Assembly: GCA_944380455.1 (NCBI GenBank)
Contig: CALWHR010000175.1
Span: 1-38,086, forward strand
Source: an uncultured Clostridia bacterium
Lineage (GTDB): Bacteria; Bacillota; Clostridia; Lachnospirales; Anaerotignaceae
DNA: 38,086 bases
Direction of reading: 5' to 3'
In this document: positions 23,813 to 31,750 of the stretch, piece by piece
Layout of the letters: every line of letters starts with the position of its first letter
Position numbering within the stretch: the stretch's first letter is position 1
The notes under the pieces: generated by a model
Told to the model about the DNA's origin: nothing
Databases searched by the model: none
Seen by the model: the letters and a program-made list of their open reading frames with translations, nothing else
Made by a program: the position numbers and the translations under genes

Positions 23813-24454
23813 TTATTCATCTATTCCCGGTGTAAAATGCGGGCAAAGATGAGAGAGAAAACACTCAGTACATTTTGGACGGCGTGCAATGCACACTTTT
23901 CGGCCGTGGGCAATTACTTGTGTGTTGTAGCTTATCCAATGGTCTTTAGGCAGTATTTCCATTAATTCAAATTCTATTTTAACTGGGTCTTGGCTTGTTG
24001 TAAGGCCCAAAAGATTTGTTATGCGCTTTACATGGGTGTCTACAACAATGCTCGGTATGCCGTAAATATTGCCGCGTATTACATTTGCTGTTTTTCTGCC
24101 TACACCGGCTAAAGCTGTAAGTTTTTCTATTTCCTGCGGCACTTCGCCGTTATACTCTCTTAAAAGGGACTGACAGCAGGATATTATATTTTTGGCTTTA
24201 TTATGGTAAAAGCCTGTGGAGCGTATATCGTTTTCAAGTTCTGATAAATCGGCTTGGGCAAAATCTTTTACAGAAGTGTATTTTTTAAAAAGATTTTCGG
24301 TAACCATATTAACTCTGTCGTCTGTGCATTGTGCGCTTAATATTGTGGCTATTAAAAGCTGCCAAGCGTTTTTATGGTTTAAATAGCACTTTGCCGGGCC
24401 GTAATGATAGTCTAATAATTCAAGTATTTTAGAAACTCTTTCTTTTTGTTCCAT
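23813..24454 (-). CDS. nth: Endonuclease III
   Basis: A 213-residue base-excision-repair glycosylase/AP lyase for oxidised pyrimidines. The helix-hairpin-helix LAGVGRKTANV includes catalytic Lys121, the catalytic Asp139 lies in VVDTHV, and the C-terminal [4Fe-4S] cluster ligands are Cys188, 195, 198 and 204 (C-x6-C-x2-C-x5-C). I start it at 24454, because the GGAGG that serves it overlaps the upstream in-frame ATG at 24466. It lies 18 nt downstream of the radical SAM gene on the same strand, probably in one operon. Confidence 0.96.
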   Translation of the reverse strand: MEQKERVSKILELLDYHYGPAKCYLNHKNAWQLLIATILSAQCTDDRVNMVTENLFKKYTSVKDFAQADLSELENDIRSTGFYHNKAKNIISCCQSLLREYNGEVPQEIEKLTALAGVGRKTANVIRGNIYGIPSIVVDTHVKRITNLLGLTTSQDPVKIEFELMEILPKDHWISYNTQVIAHGRKVCIARRPKCTECFLSHLCPHFTPGIDE

Positions 24455-24472
24455 TTTTTCCTCCATAATTAA

Positions 24473-26221
24473 TTATAAAAAAACTTGTGTAATTTCTGCG
24501 TGGTTTGTAATTATATCTCTGTTGTAATAGTTAAAAAGAATGTCAATTTCTTCTGCCTTAATTTCATTTGTGTTTATGTATTCCAAAATATTATATTTAA
24601 AATGCTCTATACGGCACATTCTGGAAAGCTGCTGTGGTGAAAAAGCTGTAAGAGTAGGCATATATTTTTCAGTTTCACTTTGAGTGTTAAAGAACTTTCT
24701 TTTTGAAACTTTATATTCTTCTGATATGTTTTCATCAATAAAATTTGGTATTGATTTTAAATTATCTGAAAGCAGCATGTCGAATTTTAAAAGGTCTTTT
24801 ATAATTTCAATATCTGTTTTTGAAAAACCTCTGTTTAAGCAAAAATTATAAAATATAACATAAAGTTCCTGTTTGCTGTGGTTTACCCTGTGAAAGCCGT
24901 TATTTACCCAATAATTGGCTAAGCTTTCGTAAAAATCAAAAGGTGACTCAAAAAGGCCGCATACATATTTTTCGGCTGATGGTATTTTAAATGAATTATA
25001 ATAGGTTTCTACCATTTCTTCTATATTTTTAAGCATAAGCATGTGGTCAAAGTCAATATCACGGGTATACAAAACTTCGTAAGGCGCTTTGCTGTCGTAA
25101 ACAATGCCGTATTTTTCGGCGTCACGTCTTAAACCTGAGCCTTTTAAAAGTTTTAAAAATCCAAGCTGGAGCTGCTCTGGGTGAAGGGAGTACACATCGT
25201 TAAATGATTTTTTAAAAGACTCATAGCCTTCGTATGGAAGGCCGGCTATAAGGTCAAGGTGAACGTGTATGTTTTTGCCTTCTTTTATTTTTTCTACTTT
25301 GCGGCGCAGTGTTTCAAAATCATTGCTTCGGCTTACAGCTGAAAGAGTTTTATTGTTTGTAGACTGAACACCTATTTCAAACTGAAAAAGGCCTTTTCTT
25401 GCATTTTTTAAAAACTCAATTTCGTTGTCATCTAAAATATGTGCCTCAATTTCCATATGAAAATTAGTTTTGCCGTTATCATGAGCCATTAAATAGCTCC
25501 ATATAAAATGAGCATGGTCTTTGCTGCAGTTAAATGTTCTGTCTACAAATTTAACCTGTCGCACATTATTTTCAAGGAAAAAATCCAAATCAGATTTTAC
25601 TCTTTTATCCGATAAAAACCTTACACGCCCGTCTATTGACGAAAGGCAGAACTGGCAGTTATATGGGCAGCCTCTTTGAGATTCATAGTATATAATTTTA
25701 TTTTCCGTATCTTTCAGATTGCCGCAGGAAAAAGGAATATCGTTAAGGTTAAGCTCTTTTTCCGGCGGATTTATAACTATTTCTTTCCCTTTTCGGTAAG
25801 TTACGCCGTTTATTGAAGAAAAGTCAAAGCTGCCGTTTATTAAGCTTTTTGCTGTGTTATAAAATATTTTTTCACCTTCGCCGCGGATTACAAGGTCTAT
25901 AAACGGATTTTCTTTAAGAAGCAAATCACTTTCAAAGCTGACTTCTGGTCCGCCTAAAAATATAAATACGTTAGGAAGGACTTTTTTAAGCATTTCAGCA
26001 ATATGAAGTGTCATTTCTATATTCCAAATATAGCATGAAAAGCCTACGGCATCGGGTTTTTTATTGTATATTTCACTTAATATAAATTCTTTTTCGTTGT
26101 TAATTGTAAATTCACATGTTTCTATATTTTCGGCAATAGAAGTGCAGTAAGATTTTAATGTTCTAAGTGCCAGCGAGGAATGTATAAATTTGGCATTAAG
26201 CGCCACAAGAAGGATTTTCAT
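24473..26221 (-). CDS. B12-binding radical SAM protein (DUF4080 type)
   Basis: A 582-residue protein. The N-terminal cobalamin-binding-like Rossmann region (KILLVALNAKFIHSSLALR; FLGGPEVSFESD) is followed by a radical SAM core with CxxxCxxC at Cys185, 189 and 192 (RGCPYNCQFC) and FQFEIGVQS further along. The C-terminal ~150 residues are helical (DUF4080-like). The group is widespread in anaerobes but its substrate is unknown; a role in tRNA or metabolite methylation is only a family-level guess. ATG 26221 follows a GGTGAT. It is probably transcribed with nth. Confidence 0.9.
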   Translation of the reverse strand: MKILLVALNAKFIHSSLALRTLKSYCTSIAENIETCEFTINNEKEFILSEIYNKKPDAVGFSCYIWNIEMTLHIAEMLKKVLPNVFIFLGGPEVSFESDLLLKENPFIDLVIRGEGEKIFYNTAKSLINGSFDFSSINGVTYRKGKEIVINPPEKELNLNDIPFSCGNLKDTENKIIYYESQRGCPYNCQFCLSSIDGRVRFLSDKRVKSDLDFFLENNVRQVKFVDRTFNCSKDHAHFIWSYLMAHDNGKTNFHMEIEAHILDDNEIEFLKNARKGLFQFEIGVQSTNNKTLSAVSRSNDFETLRRKVEKIKEGKNIHVHLDLIAGLPYEGYESFKKSFNDVYSLHPEQLQLGFLKLLKGSGLRRDAEKYGIVYDSKAPYEVLYTRDIDFDHMLMLKNIEEMVETYYNSFKIPSAEKYVCGLFESPFDFYESLANYWVNNGFHRVNHSKQELYVIFYNFCLNRGFSKTDIEIIKDLLKFDMLLSDNLKSIPNFIDENISEEYKVSKRKFFNTQSETEKYMPTLTAFSPQQLSRMCRIEHFKYNILEYINTNEIKAEEIDILFNYYNRDIITNHAEITQVFL

Positions 26222-26272
26222 ATTTATCACCAATTAATTATAAATTTCAACAAACAGTATACCACAAAGACG

Positions 26273-26301
26273 TTGATTATAAAAAGACAGCATAGAATAA
26301 T
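26273..26301 (+). promoter_or_regulatory. Promoter for the TauE/SafE pair
   Basis: TTGATT at 26273-26278, a 17-bp spacer, and AATAAT at 26296-26301. Confidence 0.45.
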
Positions 26302-26354
26302 ATTTTATATTTAAGGGCAGAATATGTAAAAACAGAAAAAGGCGGTATTAAGTT

Positions 26355-26708
26355 ATGAACAGGTTTAAAGTTTGCGTTTTTGGAGCAGTAACTGGTTTTT
26401 TAAACGGTATTTTCGGCTCCGGCGGAGGAGTTGCGGCTGTTTATTTTTTGGAAAAATACGCTTCTCTTACTGCCAGAAAAAGCCATGCTACGGCTGTGGC
26501 TCTTATTCTGCCAATTTCTGTTGTTTCGGCTGTAATTTACCTTTTTAAAGCAGACATTATGATTAAAAGTGTGCTTATTACATCTGCCGGAGGTGTAATA
26601 GGCGGTATAACCGGTGCTTTTCTGCTGGGAAAAGTGTCTAATAATATAATTCACAAAACATTTGGTATTTTTATGATAATTTCTGCTATAAGGATGATTA
26701 TGTTATGA
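26355..26708 (+). CDS. Half-length TauE/SafE (TSUP) membrane protein, first subunit
   Basis: A 117-residue protein with about four transmembrane segments, corresponding to one repeat of the TSUP family of anion exporters/permeases. The repeat signature is GFLNGIFGSGGGVAAVYFL near the N-terminus. Full TSUP proteins are about 250 residues with two such repeats; here the halves are separate genes. The stop overlaps the next start by 4 nt (ATGA), so the two are translationally coupled and probably form a heterodimer. The substrate (sulfite, sulfonate or another organic anion) is unknown. The ribosome-binding site is weak. Confidence 0.85.
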   Translation: MNRFKVCVFGAVTGFLNGIFGSGGGVAAVYFLEKYASLTARKSHATAVALILPISVVSAVIYLFKADIMIKSVLITSAGGVIGGITGAFLLGKVSNNIIHKTFGIFMIISAIRMIML

Positions 26709-27061
26709 TATTATTTTTAGCGGGCTTATTTTCCGGTATACTTGGCGGTATGGGAATAGGCGGAGGAACAGTGCTTATACCAACACTTTCGTTTTTTACT
26801 GATTTAACTCAGCAGCAGATACAGGGTATAAATCTTATATATTTTATTCCATCGGCATTTTCGGCTGTTATTATACATGCAAAAAAAGGCAATATTGAGA
26901 AAAAAGGCTTAACGCCTATGATTATTGCTGCTGTTATTTTTTCAGCTGCCGGAGCTTTTACAGCTATGTTTATAAGCGGAGATTTACTTAGAAAGCTTTT
27001 TGCTGTGTTCCTTTTTATAATAGGCGTAAAGGAATTATTAAAAAAAGATAATGGCAAATAA
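26705..27061 (+). CDS. Half-length TauE/SafE (TSUP) membrane protein, second subunit
   Basis: A 118-residue partner of the preceding protein with the same repeat signature at its N-terminus (GLFSGILGGMGIGGGTVLIP) and about four transmembrane segments. It is clearly paralogous to the first half, as expected if a duplicated ancestral gene has not fused, or a fused gene has split. The start lies inside the end of the upstream gene. Confidence 0.85.
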   Translation: MILFLAGLFSGILGGMGIGGGTVLIPTLSFFTDLTQQQIQGINLIYFIPSAFSAVIIHAKKGNIEKKGLTPMIIAAVIFSAAGAFTAMFISGDLLRKLFAVFLFIIGVKELLKKDNGK

Positions 27062-27092
27062 ATACTCCTTAGTGGCAATAAAGGAATGTTTA

Positions 27093-27101
27093 TGATATAC
27101 T
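27093..27101 (+). promoter_or_regulatory. Extended -10 promoter for the 27.2-30.8 kb gene run
   Basis: TGA followed by TATACT (27096-27101). The -35 (TGGCAA at 27073-27078) is poor. Confidence 0.4.
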
Positions 27102-27157
27102 AATTTAACATAGGTTTTATTAATCTTTATTTTAAGTATTATTGCCGGTGGTTTGAC

Positions 27158-27460
27158 ATGAAATTTATCGAAAATATATTTACAAGCGGAATAGATGATA
27201 TTAATACGGTTGTATACAGCCTAAAAAGAGGTATTCCTGTTATTAATATTTATATTATACTTATTGATGAGAAGGATAGAAGCGTTATAATTTCGAGCTT
27301 TGAATACTTTAAAAATAATGAATACAAAAAAATGTATGCCGCCGGAATTTGTTCCGGTAAATATAATGCTTACAGGACATTCAGCGAAATTATAAAATAT
27401 GCTTTAAGCAAAAACTGGGATTTATCAGACTTAGGCAAAAATCTTATTGGGGAGAAATGA
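27158..27460 (+). CDS. Hypothetical protein, 100 residues
   Basis: A small soluble protein of unrecognised family. It has an alternating strand/helix pattern (VINIYIILIDEKDRSVIISS as two strands, FSEIIKYALSK as a helix). GGTGG precedes the ATG at acceptable spacing. Its stop overlaps the start of the Lit-like gene by 4 nt (ATGA), so the two are translationally coupled. Confidence 0.65.
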   Translation: MKFIENIFTSGIDDINTVVYSLKRGIPVINIYIILIDEKDRSVIISSFEYFKNNEYKKMYAAGICSGKYNAYRTFSEIIKYALSKNWDLSDLGKNLIGEK

Positions 27461-28125
27461 ATTTGAAAACAGCAGGCGGATTTTTATCAATTATTTGTGC
27501 TTTGTCTTTAGTTTTATTTCTTCTTATATCTTCTTTTGGAATGGCGGCATTTTATGATATGGATTTTTTCAGATATGAGTTTGAAAAGAACGGCGCTGAC
27601 ACAGCTACCGGATACAGTTTAGACAAACTTGAAGAGGAAGCTCAGCTGCTTGTGGATTACATGATTTTAGACGAAGCAGATGAGGAATTCCAAAACAGCA
27701 CATTTTTTAATGAAAGAGAAAAGCTGCACATGAATGATGTAAAGGAAATAGTACAGAAAGCTATAAATTTAAGGCGGATTTGTATTGCGTTAATTGTTAT
27801 TTCTTTAGGGTGTGCGGCTGCATTAAGGATTGATAAAAAGTTTTTTATTAAGATATTTACAGTATTTTTTGCTTGGTTTGGCGGTCTTTTTTATTTTATT
27901 GTGGCAGCAGGTGCTGTAAATTTTAATAAAGCTTTTACTATATTCCATGAGATATTTTTTAATAATGATTTATGGCTGTTTGACCCAAATGAAAGTTTAA
28001 TGATAAACATGCTTCCGGAAGTGTTTTTTATCGATGCTTTTATAAGGATTGGCATTATATTCAGTGTGCTTTGGGCAGCTGTATTATTATTATGCTGTGC
28101 TGCAATTAAGAAATTACGCCGATAG
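27457..28125 (+). CDS. DUF1461/TIGR01906 membrane protein, Lit-like lipoprotein acyltransferase candidate
   Basis: A 222-residue integral membrane protein with about four hydrophobic helices (12-32, 107-122, 131-152, 196-215). The family hallmarks FHEIFFNNDLWLFDP (163-177) and NMLPEVFF (184-191) are clear. Members of this family (Lit, in Enterococcus and Bacillus cereus) move an acyl chain from the diacylglyceryl group to the N-terminal cysteine of lipoproteins, giving lyso-form lipoproteins. His91 (REKLHMND) and His164 (FHEIF) are in positions matching the two histidines I recall as essential in Lit. The activity is inferred from family. It overlaps the upstream gene and sits next to sporulation-linked genes. 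Confidence 0.85.
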   Translation: MNLKTAGGFLSIICALSLVLFLLISSFGMAAFYDMDFFRYEFEKNGADTATGYSLDKLEEEAQLLVDYMILDEADEEFQNSTFFNEREKLHMNDVKEIVQKAINLRRICIALIVISLGCAAALRIDKKFFIKIFTVFFAWFGGLFYFIVAAGAVNFNKAFTIFHEIFFNNDLWLFDPNESLMINMLPEVFFIDAFIRIGIIFSVLWAAVLLLCCAAIKKLRR

Positions 28126-28140
28126 GGCGCAGGTGATTAA

Positions 28141-29196
28141 ATGGCATTGAGTGTATTTTTATTTATACTTAAAATTATAGGCATAATTTTACTTTGTATT
28201 TTGATGCTGATTTTGGTTGGTCTTTTACTGGTTCTTTTTACTAAATTCAAATATAATGTAATATGCGGAAACGACAAGGATACATATTTTAACTGCAATG
28301 TATCATATTTATTTGGAGCGGTAAAAGCCGGAGGGGATTACAGAAATGATGAGTTTTATTACAGCGTGAGAATATTCGGCAAAAAGATATTTGGAAATGA
28401 GCCGGATTTAAAAGAAAGCAGTAATAAAAAATCTTCTGTAAAAACAGAAACAGCAGAAAAAGAAGTTAATAAAGAAGAATTTAAAAACACAGAAAATGAA
28501 TTTGTAAAAAAGAAAGAAAATGATAATATTAAAAAAGACAGTGGTTTTGAAGAAAAAAGAGAAGAAAAAAGACAGAAAAATATAAAAGAAGAAATTATTT
28601 TTTCTGAAAAAACACCTTCATGGCAGGAGAAATATTCAAATATAAAATACGACCACAGCGGTGAGGACTTTACTGTAAGGCGGATTAAAATAAGTGAAAT
28701 AACAAAAAATGCTGAAGAAACAGAAAATAAAGCTGATTTTGATGAGAAAATATCGGACAGTACAAATAATCATGATTTTGATAAACTGAATGAAAATATT
28801 GATGAACATGAAAGAGATGGTACTGCTTATGAAAATAAAATCGGCGTTAAGTATTTTTTAAACCTGCCAATGGATGACAAAAAAGTAATTATAGCAGGGT
28901 TATATAAATTATTAAAGAGGTTTTGCAAAACCGTATTGCCAAAATCTGTTTTAATTAATGCCAAAGCAGGAACAGGAAATCCAGCTGGTACAGGCCTTAT
29001 TTTGGCTCTATGCGGCATAATAAAAGGTCTTTTTATTGAAGGACTTAATATTTCAGGTGATTTTGATGACATTACATTTTTAGGGAATGCTGAATTTTCA
29101 GGCAGGTTTACACTTGGATATTTACTGTATTCAGCAGTTTGTTTTATTATTTTAAAGCCTGTTAGAAAAGCTATTATATTATTTATTAAGAACTGA
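28141..29196 (+). CDS. DUF2953 protein
   Basis: A 351-residue protein usually found immediately upstream of gerW/ytfJ in Clostridia. It has an N-terminal transmembrane helix (about 8-34), a strand-rich region (FNCNVSYLFGAVKAGGDY), a very long Lys/Glu/Asn-rich, probably disordered insert (about 85-235), then a conserved C-terminal domain (LINAKAGTGNPAGTGLILAL) and a final hydrophobic helix. The function is unknown; the conserved pairing with gerW suggests an envelope or sporulation role. It starts 15 nt after the Lit-like gene and ends 11 nt before gerW. Confidence 0.85.
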   Translation: MALSVFLFILKIIGIILLCILMLILVGLLLVLFTKFKYNVICGNDKDTYFNCNVSYLFGAVKAGGDYRNDEFYYSVRIFGKKIFGNEPDLKESSNKKSSVKTETAEKEVNKEEFKNTENEFVKKKENDNIKKDSGFEEKREEKRQKNIKEEIIFSEKTPSWQEKYSNIKYDHSGEDFTVRRIKISEITKNAEETENKADFDEKISDSTNNHDFDKLNENIDEHERDGTAYENKIGVKYFLNLPMDDKKVIIAGLYKLLKRFCKTVLPKSVLINAKAGTGNPAGTGLILALCGIIKGLFIEGLNISGDFDDITFLGNAEFSGRFTLGYLLYSAVCFIILKPVRKAIILFIKN

Positions 29197-29207
29197 GGTG
29201 TTTATTA

Positions 29208-29597
29208 ATGGGTGCAAATGTAAATGAAAGCATTAACGCTCTTTGTCAAAAATTAGGAGAATTTATTACATCTAAAACTGTAGTTGGAGAGGCTGTTACA
29301 GTTGGAGAAATTACACTTATCCCGCTTATTGAAGTAACTTTCGGTATGGGTGCAGGCGGAAATGAAAAAGGCGGCAAAGATGGCTGTGCAGGAGGTATGG
29401 GTGCTAAAGTTGCTCCAAATGCTGTGATTGCTATTGTTAACGGAAATGTTCAGCTTATAAATATTAAAAATCAGGACGCATTAAATAAAATTATAGACCT
29501 TGCGCCGTCTATTGCCAACAAGCTTAATTTCAGTGCAGCTTTCAGCAAAGCAAAAAAGGAAGCTGAACAAAGCCATCAGGATTCAGAACAGGAATAA
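29208..29597 (+). CDS. gerW: Spore protein GerW/YtfJ
   Basis: A 129-residue protein with the diagnostic centre VGEAVTVGEITLIPLIEVTFGMGAG shared by YtfJ orthologues (positions about 26-50), a Gly-rich stretch, then APNAVIAIVNGNVQLINI. In Bacillus the orthologue is made in the forespore and is needed for efficient L-alanine germination. The start has GAGGTG upstream. It lies in the run DUF2953-gerW-CARF protein. Confidence 0.93.
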   Translation: MGANVNESINALCQKLGEFITSKTVVGEAVTVGEITLIPLIEVTFGMGAGGNEKGGKDGCAGGMGAKVAPNAVIAIVNGNVQLINIKNQDALNKIIDLAPSIANKLNFSAAFSKAKKEAEQSHQDSEQE

Positions 29598-29624
29598 AAA
29601 AGCTTAGCTGAAAGGAGAGACCAT

Positions 29625-30818
29625 ATGCTTACACAGATAGAGTTTTATGACAAGGATACTATAAAAAACATATTGGCATGTCTTTCAATTAAGCCTGACA
29701 GGATAGTTTTTTTATACGATAATCAGATAAGTGACATGAACAGGTTTGTCAGTCTGGAAAATTGTTTTAAAAATCATCTTCCGGATATAATATTTGAAAC
29801 AGTACCTGTTGATATAAGTGATGTTTTGGATATATTCAACAAAACTAAAATGTTAATTGAAAAGTACGAAAACTGTGCGATGGATATTACCGGCGGAAGC
29901 GAGCTGATGACTGTTGCAGGAGTTAAAGCCGGTATGGAAATGAACATAAAAATGTTCTATACCGATATAATAAACGGGCGGGTAGAAAACATACTTGATA
30001 AAAACGATTTTATACCGACACAAACTTTAAGGCTTAATGATTATGTTGCTGCAAGAGGCGCGCATTTTGTGGGAAACTCCCACAGCGAACCTGATGAGGA
30101 CAGGTACGAAGCTATTCTTGAAATGTGTGATTATATATTCAAAAACATTAAGCATTGGCGAAAAACTTGCTCTTACATTCAGCAAGCAATGGCTAATACA
30201 AGCAAAGATGATATTGAGCTTAGAGCCGTTTCGATTTTCCGTTCTAAGGGCGGAAATGAAGTAAACCCGGACAGTCAGATGCTTAAAAAATTTGAAGAAT
30301 TAGGTTTTATAAAAGATTTATACATATCAAAAAATCATATAGTATTTACTTTTGCTTCGCCTCTTGAAAAATCGTATTTAATTAATTACGGTGTATGGCT
30401 TGAGTTATTTGTATATATACATGCCGTTAAAACAGGTATTTTTACTGATGTTAAGCTTGGAGCTATGGTAGACTGGGATATATACGATGATAAGTCTGTA
30501 CCGGGTAACGAAATAGATGTTATTTTTACAGATAATTCACTGCCTGTTTTTGTAAGCTGTAAATTAACAGATGTTACTACGGCGGCTATTAATGAACTGG
30601 TGCTTGAAAGAAAAAGGCTCGGCGGATGGTTTTCAAAAGCTATTATTGTTACTTTTAGCGATGAAAAAGCTATTGAAAGCGGTTCATACAAAAGAGCTGT
30701 TGAGTTTGGTGTGGAGATGCTGGACAAAAGCGACATACTTAGTGATGATTTTGAAAACAGGTTAGTTAAAGCTGTCAGCGGTCATGACCTGATCAGCTTA
30801 AAGTGGAAAAAATTTTGA
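29625..30818 (+). CDS. Orphan CARF-nuclease fusion (DUF1887, Card1/Can2-like)
   Basis: A 397-residue protein with an N-terminal CARF-like Rossmann domain (IVFLYDNQIS at 27-36; MDITGGSELMTVAGVKAG at 86-103, the DITGGS ligand loop), a middle winged-helix-like region (about 155-245), and a C-terminal restriction-endonuclease-like domain: WLELF helix with Glu260, NEID with Asp298, and SCK with Lys313. In Card1/Can2 cyclic tetra-adenylate binds the CARF part and switches on cleavage of ssDNA/RNA or dsDNA. The residue two before Lys is Ser311, not the acid of a classical D...ExK site, so activity is uncertain. It starts after AAGGAG, 27 nt behind gerW; no CRISPR array or cas gene lies in the window. 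Confidence 0.85.
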   Translation: MLTQIEFYDKDTIKNILACLSIKPDRIVFLYDNQISDMNRFVSLENCFKNHLPDIIFETVPVDISDVLDIFNKTKMLIEKYENCAMDITGGSELMTVAGVKAGMEMNIKMFYTDIINGRVENILDKNDFIPTQTLRLNDYVAARGAHFVGNSHSEPDEDRYEAILEMCDYIFKNIKHWRKTCSYIQQAMANTSKDDIELRAVSIFRSKGGNEVNPDSQMLKKFEELGFIKDLYISKNHIVFTFASPLEKSYLINYGVWLELFVYIHAVKTGIFTDVKLGAMVDWDIYDDKSVPGNEIDVIFTDNSLPVFVSCKLTDVTTAAINELVLERKRLGGWFSKAIIVTFSDEKAIESGSYKRAVEFGVEMLDKSDILSDDFENRLVKAVSGHDLISLKWKKF

Positions 30819-30857
30819 AGGTAAGAAAACTAATTCCGCTGTTTAGCAAATTATTCA

Positions 30858-30886
30858 TTGACGGCGGAATTAGTATGTTGTATAAT
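30858..30886 (+). promoter_or_regulatory. Promoter of tRNA-Leu
   Basis: TTGACG at 30858-30863, a 17-bp spacer, and TATAAT at 30881-30886. A 10-bp inverted repeat (30830-30839 with 30864-30873) overlaps the spacer and has no U-run after it. Confidence 0.75.
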
Positions 30887-30921
30887 ATTTTGGCAGGATT
30901 TTTTTAGGATTAATTTAATAT

Positions 30922-31005
30922 GCGGAAGTGGCGGAATGGCAGACGCGCAGGATTCAGATTCCTGTCCCTTCAGTGGCGGTGTGGGTTCAAGTCCCATCTT
31001 CCGCA
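30922..31005 (+). tRNA. tRNA-Leu(CAG)
   Basis: An 84-nt class II tRNA with a long variable arm. Acceptor GCGGAAG pairs with CTTCCGC, anticodon loop TTCAGAT gives CAG, and the T-arm contains GGGTTCAAGTCCC. CCA is not encoded. It borders the prophage remnant, as is common for tRNA attachment sites. Confidence 0.95.
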
Positions 31006-31009
31006 GTGT

Positions 31010-31043
31010 AAACCCCTTGATTTTCAAGGGGTTTTAATTTTTG
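31010..31043 (+). terminator. Terminator of tRNA-Leu
   Basis: AAACCCCTTGA (31010-31020) pairs perfectly with 31024-31034, followed by a T-rich tract. Confidence 0.85.
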
Positions 31044-31075
31044 TGTTTTAGGAATTAAATAAAGTATAGATTATC

Positions 31076-31124
31076 AAATCCTCTTTGAACGGGCAAAAAT
31101 GTCCTTTGCAAAAGAGGATTTTTT
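31076..31124 (+). terminator. Second terminator-like hairpin
   Basis: AAATCCTCTTTG (31076-31087) pairs with 31109-31120 with one mismatch/bulge, followed by T6. It may be the 3' end of a lost gene or a backup terminator. Confidence 0.6.
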
Positions 31125-31245
31125 ATGATAATAAAAACACACGCATTTAATAAACTGAAAAAACTGTTTTGGATACTGACTTTTGTTTTAATTAGTAAAT
31201 TATTATTTTAAAAATCCGAATTATTAGTTTATTTAAGTATATCGG

Positions 31246-31278
31246 TCAAAAAGGGACACCGAAGGGACGTACTTTTGA
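31246..31278. repeat. Possible REP-like palindromic element
   Basis: TCAAAA (31246-31251) and TTTTGA (31273-31278) bracket two GGGAC direct repeats (GGGACACC GAA GGGACG). The pattern recalls short interspersed GGGACGG-type repeats of Clostridia, but only one copy is visible here. Confidence 0.3.
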
Positions 31279-31366
31279 GATATAATCCAAAATAACTTAA
31301 ATATGTTTACTGCCGGCTAAGTATATTAACTATTTAAGTACAATTTACAAAAGAAAGCGAGGTTAT

Positions 31367-31750
31367 TTGAGTACAAGTGCCAAGAATCGTGGATTTGTAA
31401 AACCGGCTCAAAAAGATTTTTATAATGTTGATGACTTTAATTCTGAAGCGGATATTATAGACTGCCAGCTTATAGTAAAATCAGACAGACCTGACTGAGC
31501 CTTTCATGAGAACTGTATTGCGAGTGTAGATACAAAAATTGCCGAAACAGCAAATACCGATATAGCATCAACTCTCGGTAGTGTTTTGCTAAATAACAAC
31601 AAAGTGAAACTGACTTAACTTTTTATATGGAACGCTGGATAGATGCAAGGTGGAATATAACACTATATATATAAATTCAGGAAGGGCAAAAAACTGCTTC
31701 TGAAAATGCTCAAAATTATACTGCAACTGATAATGCAGAAAAAAATTGAT
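31367..31750 (+). pseudogene. Decayed phage tail-fibre-like gene
   Basis: A TTG start behind GCGAGG opens STSAKNRGFVKPAQKDFYN and continues for 43 residues to a TGA at 31496. Beyond it, other frames carry stretches with tail-fibre character (VDTKIAETANTDIASTLGS; KTASENAQNYTATDNAEKN), separated by stops and frameshifts. This is the N-terminal style of short phage tail proteins, and it sits upstream of a lysis cassette as in siphophages. Confidence 0.55.

Noticed and set aside
30830..30873. Terminator between the CARF gene and tRNA-Leu
   Set aside because: The 10-bp inverted repeat is real but has no U-run and overlaps the tRNA promoter, so termination is not supported.
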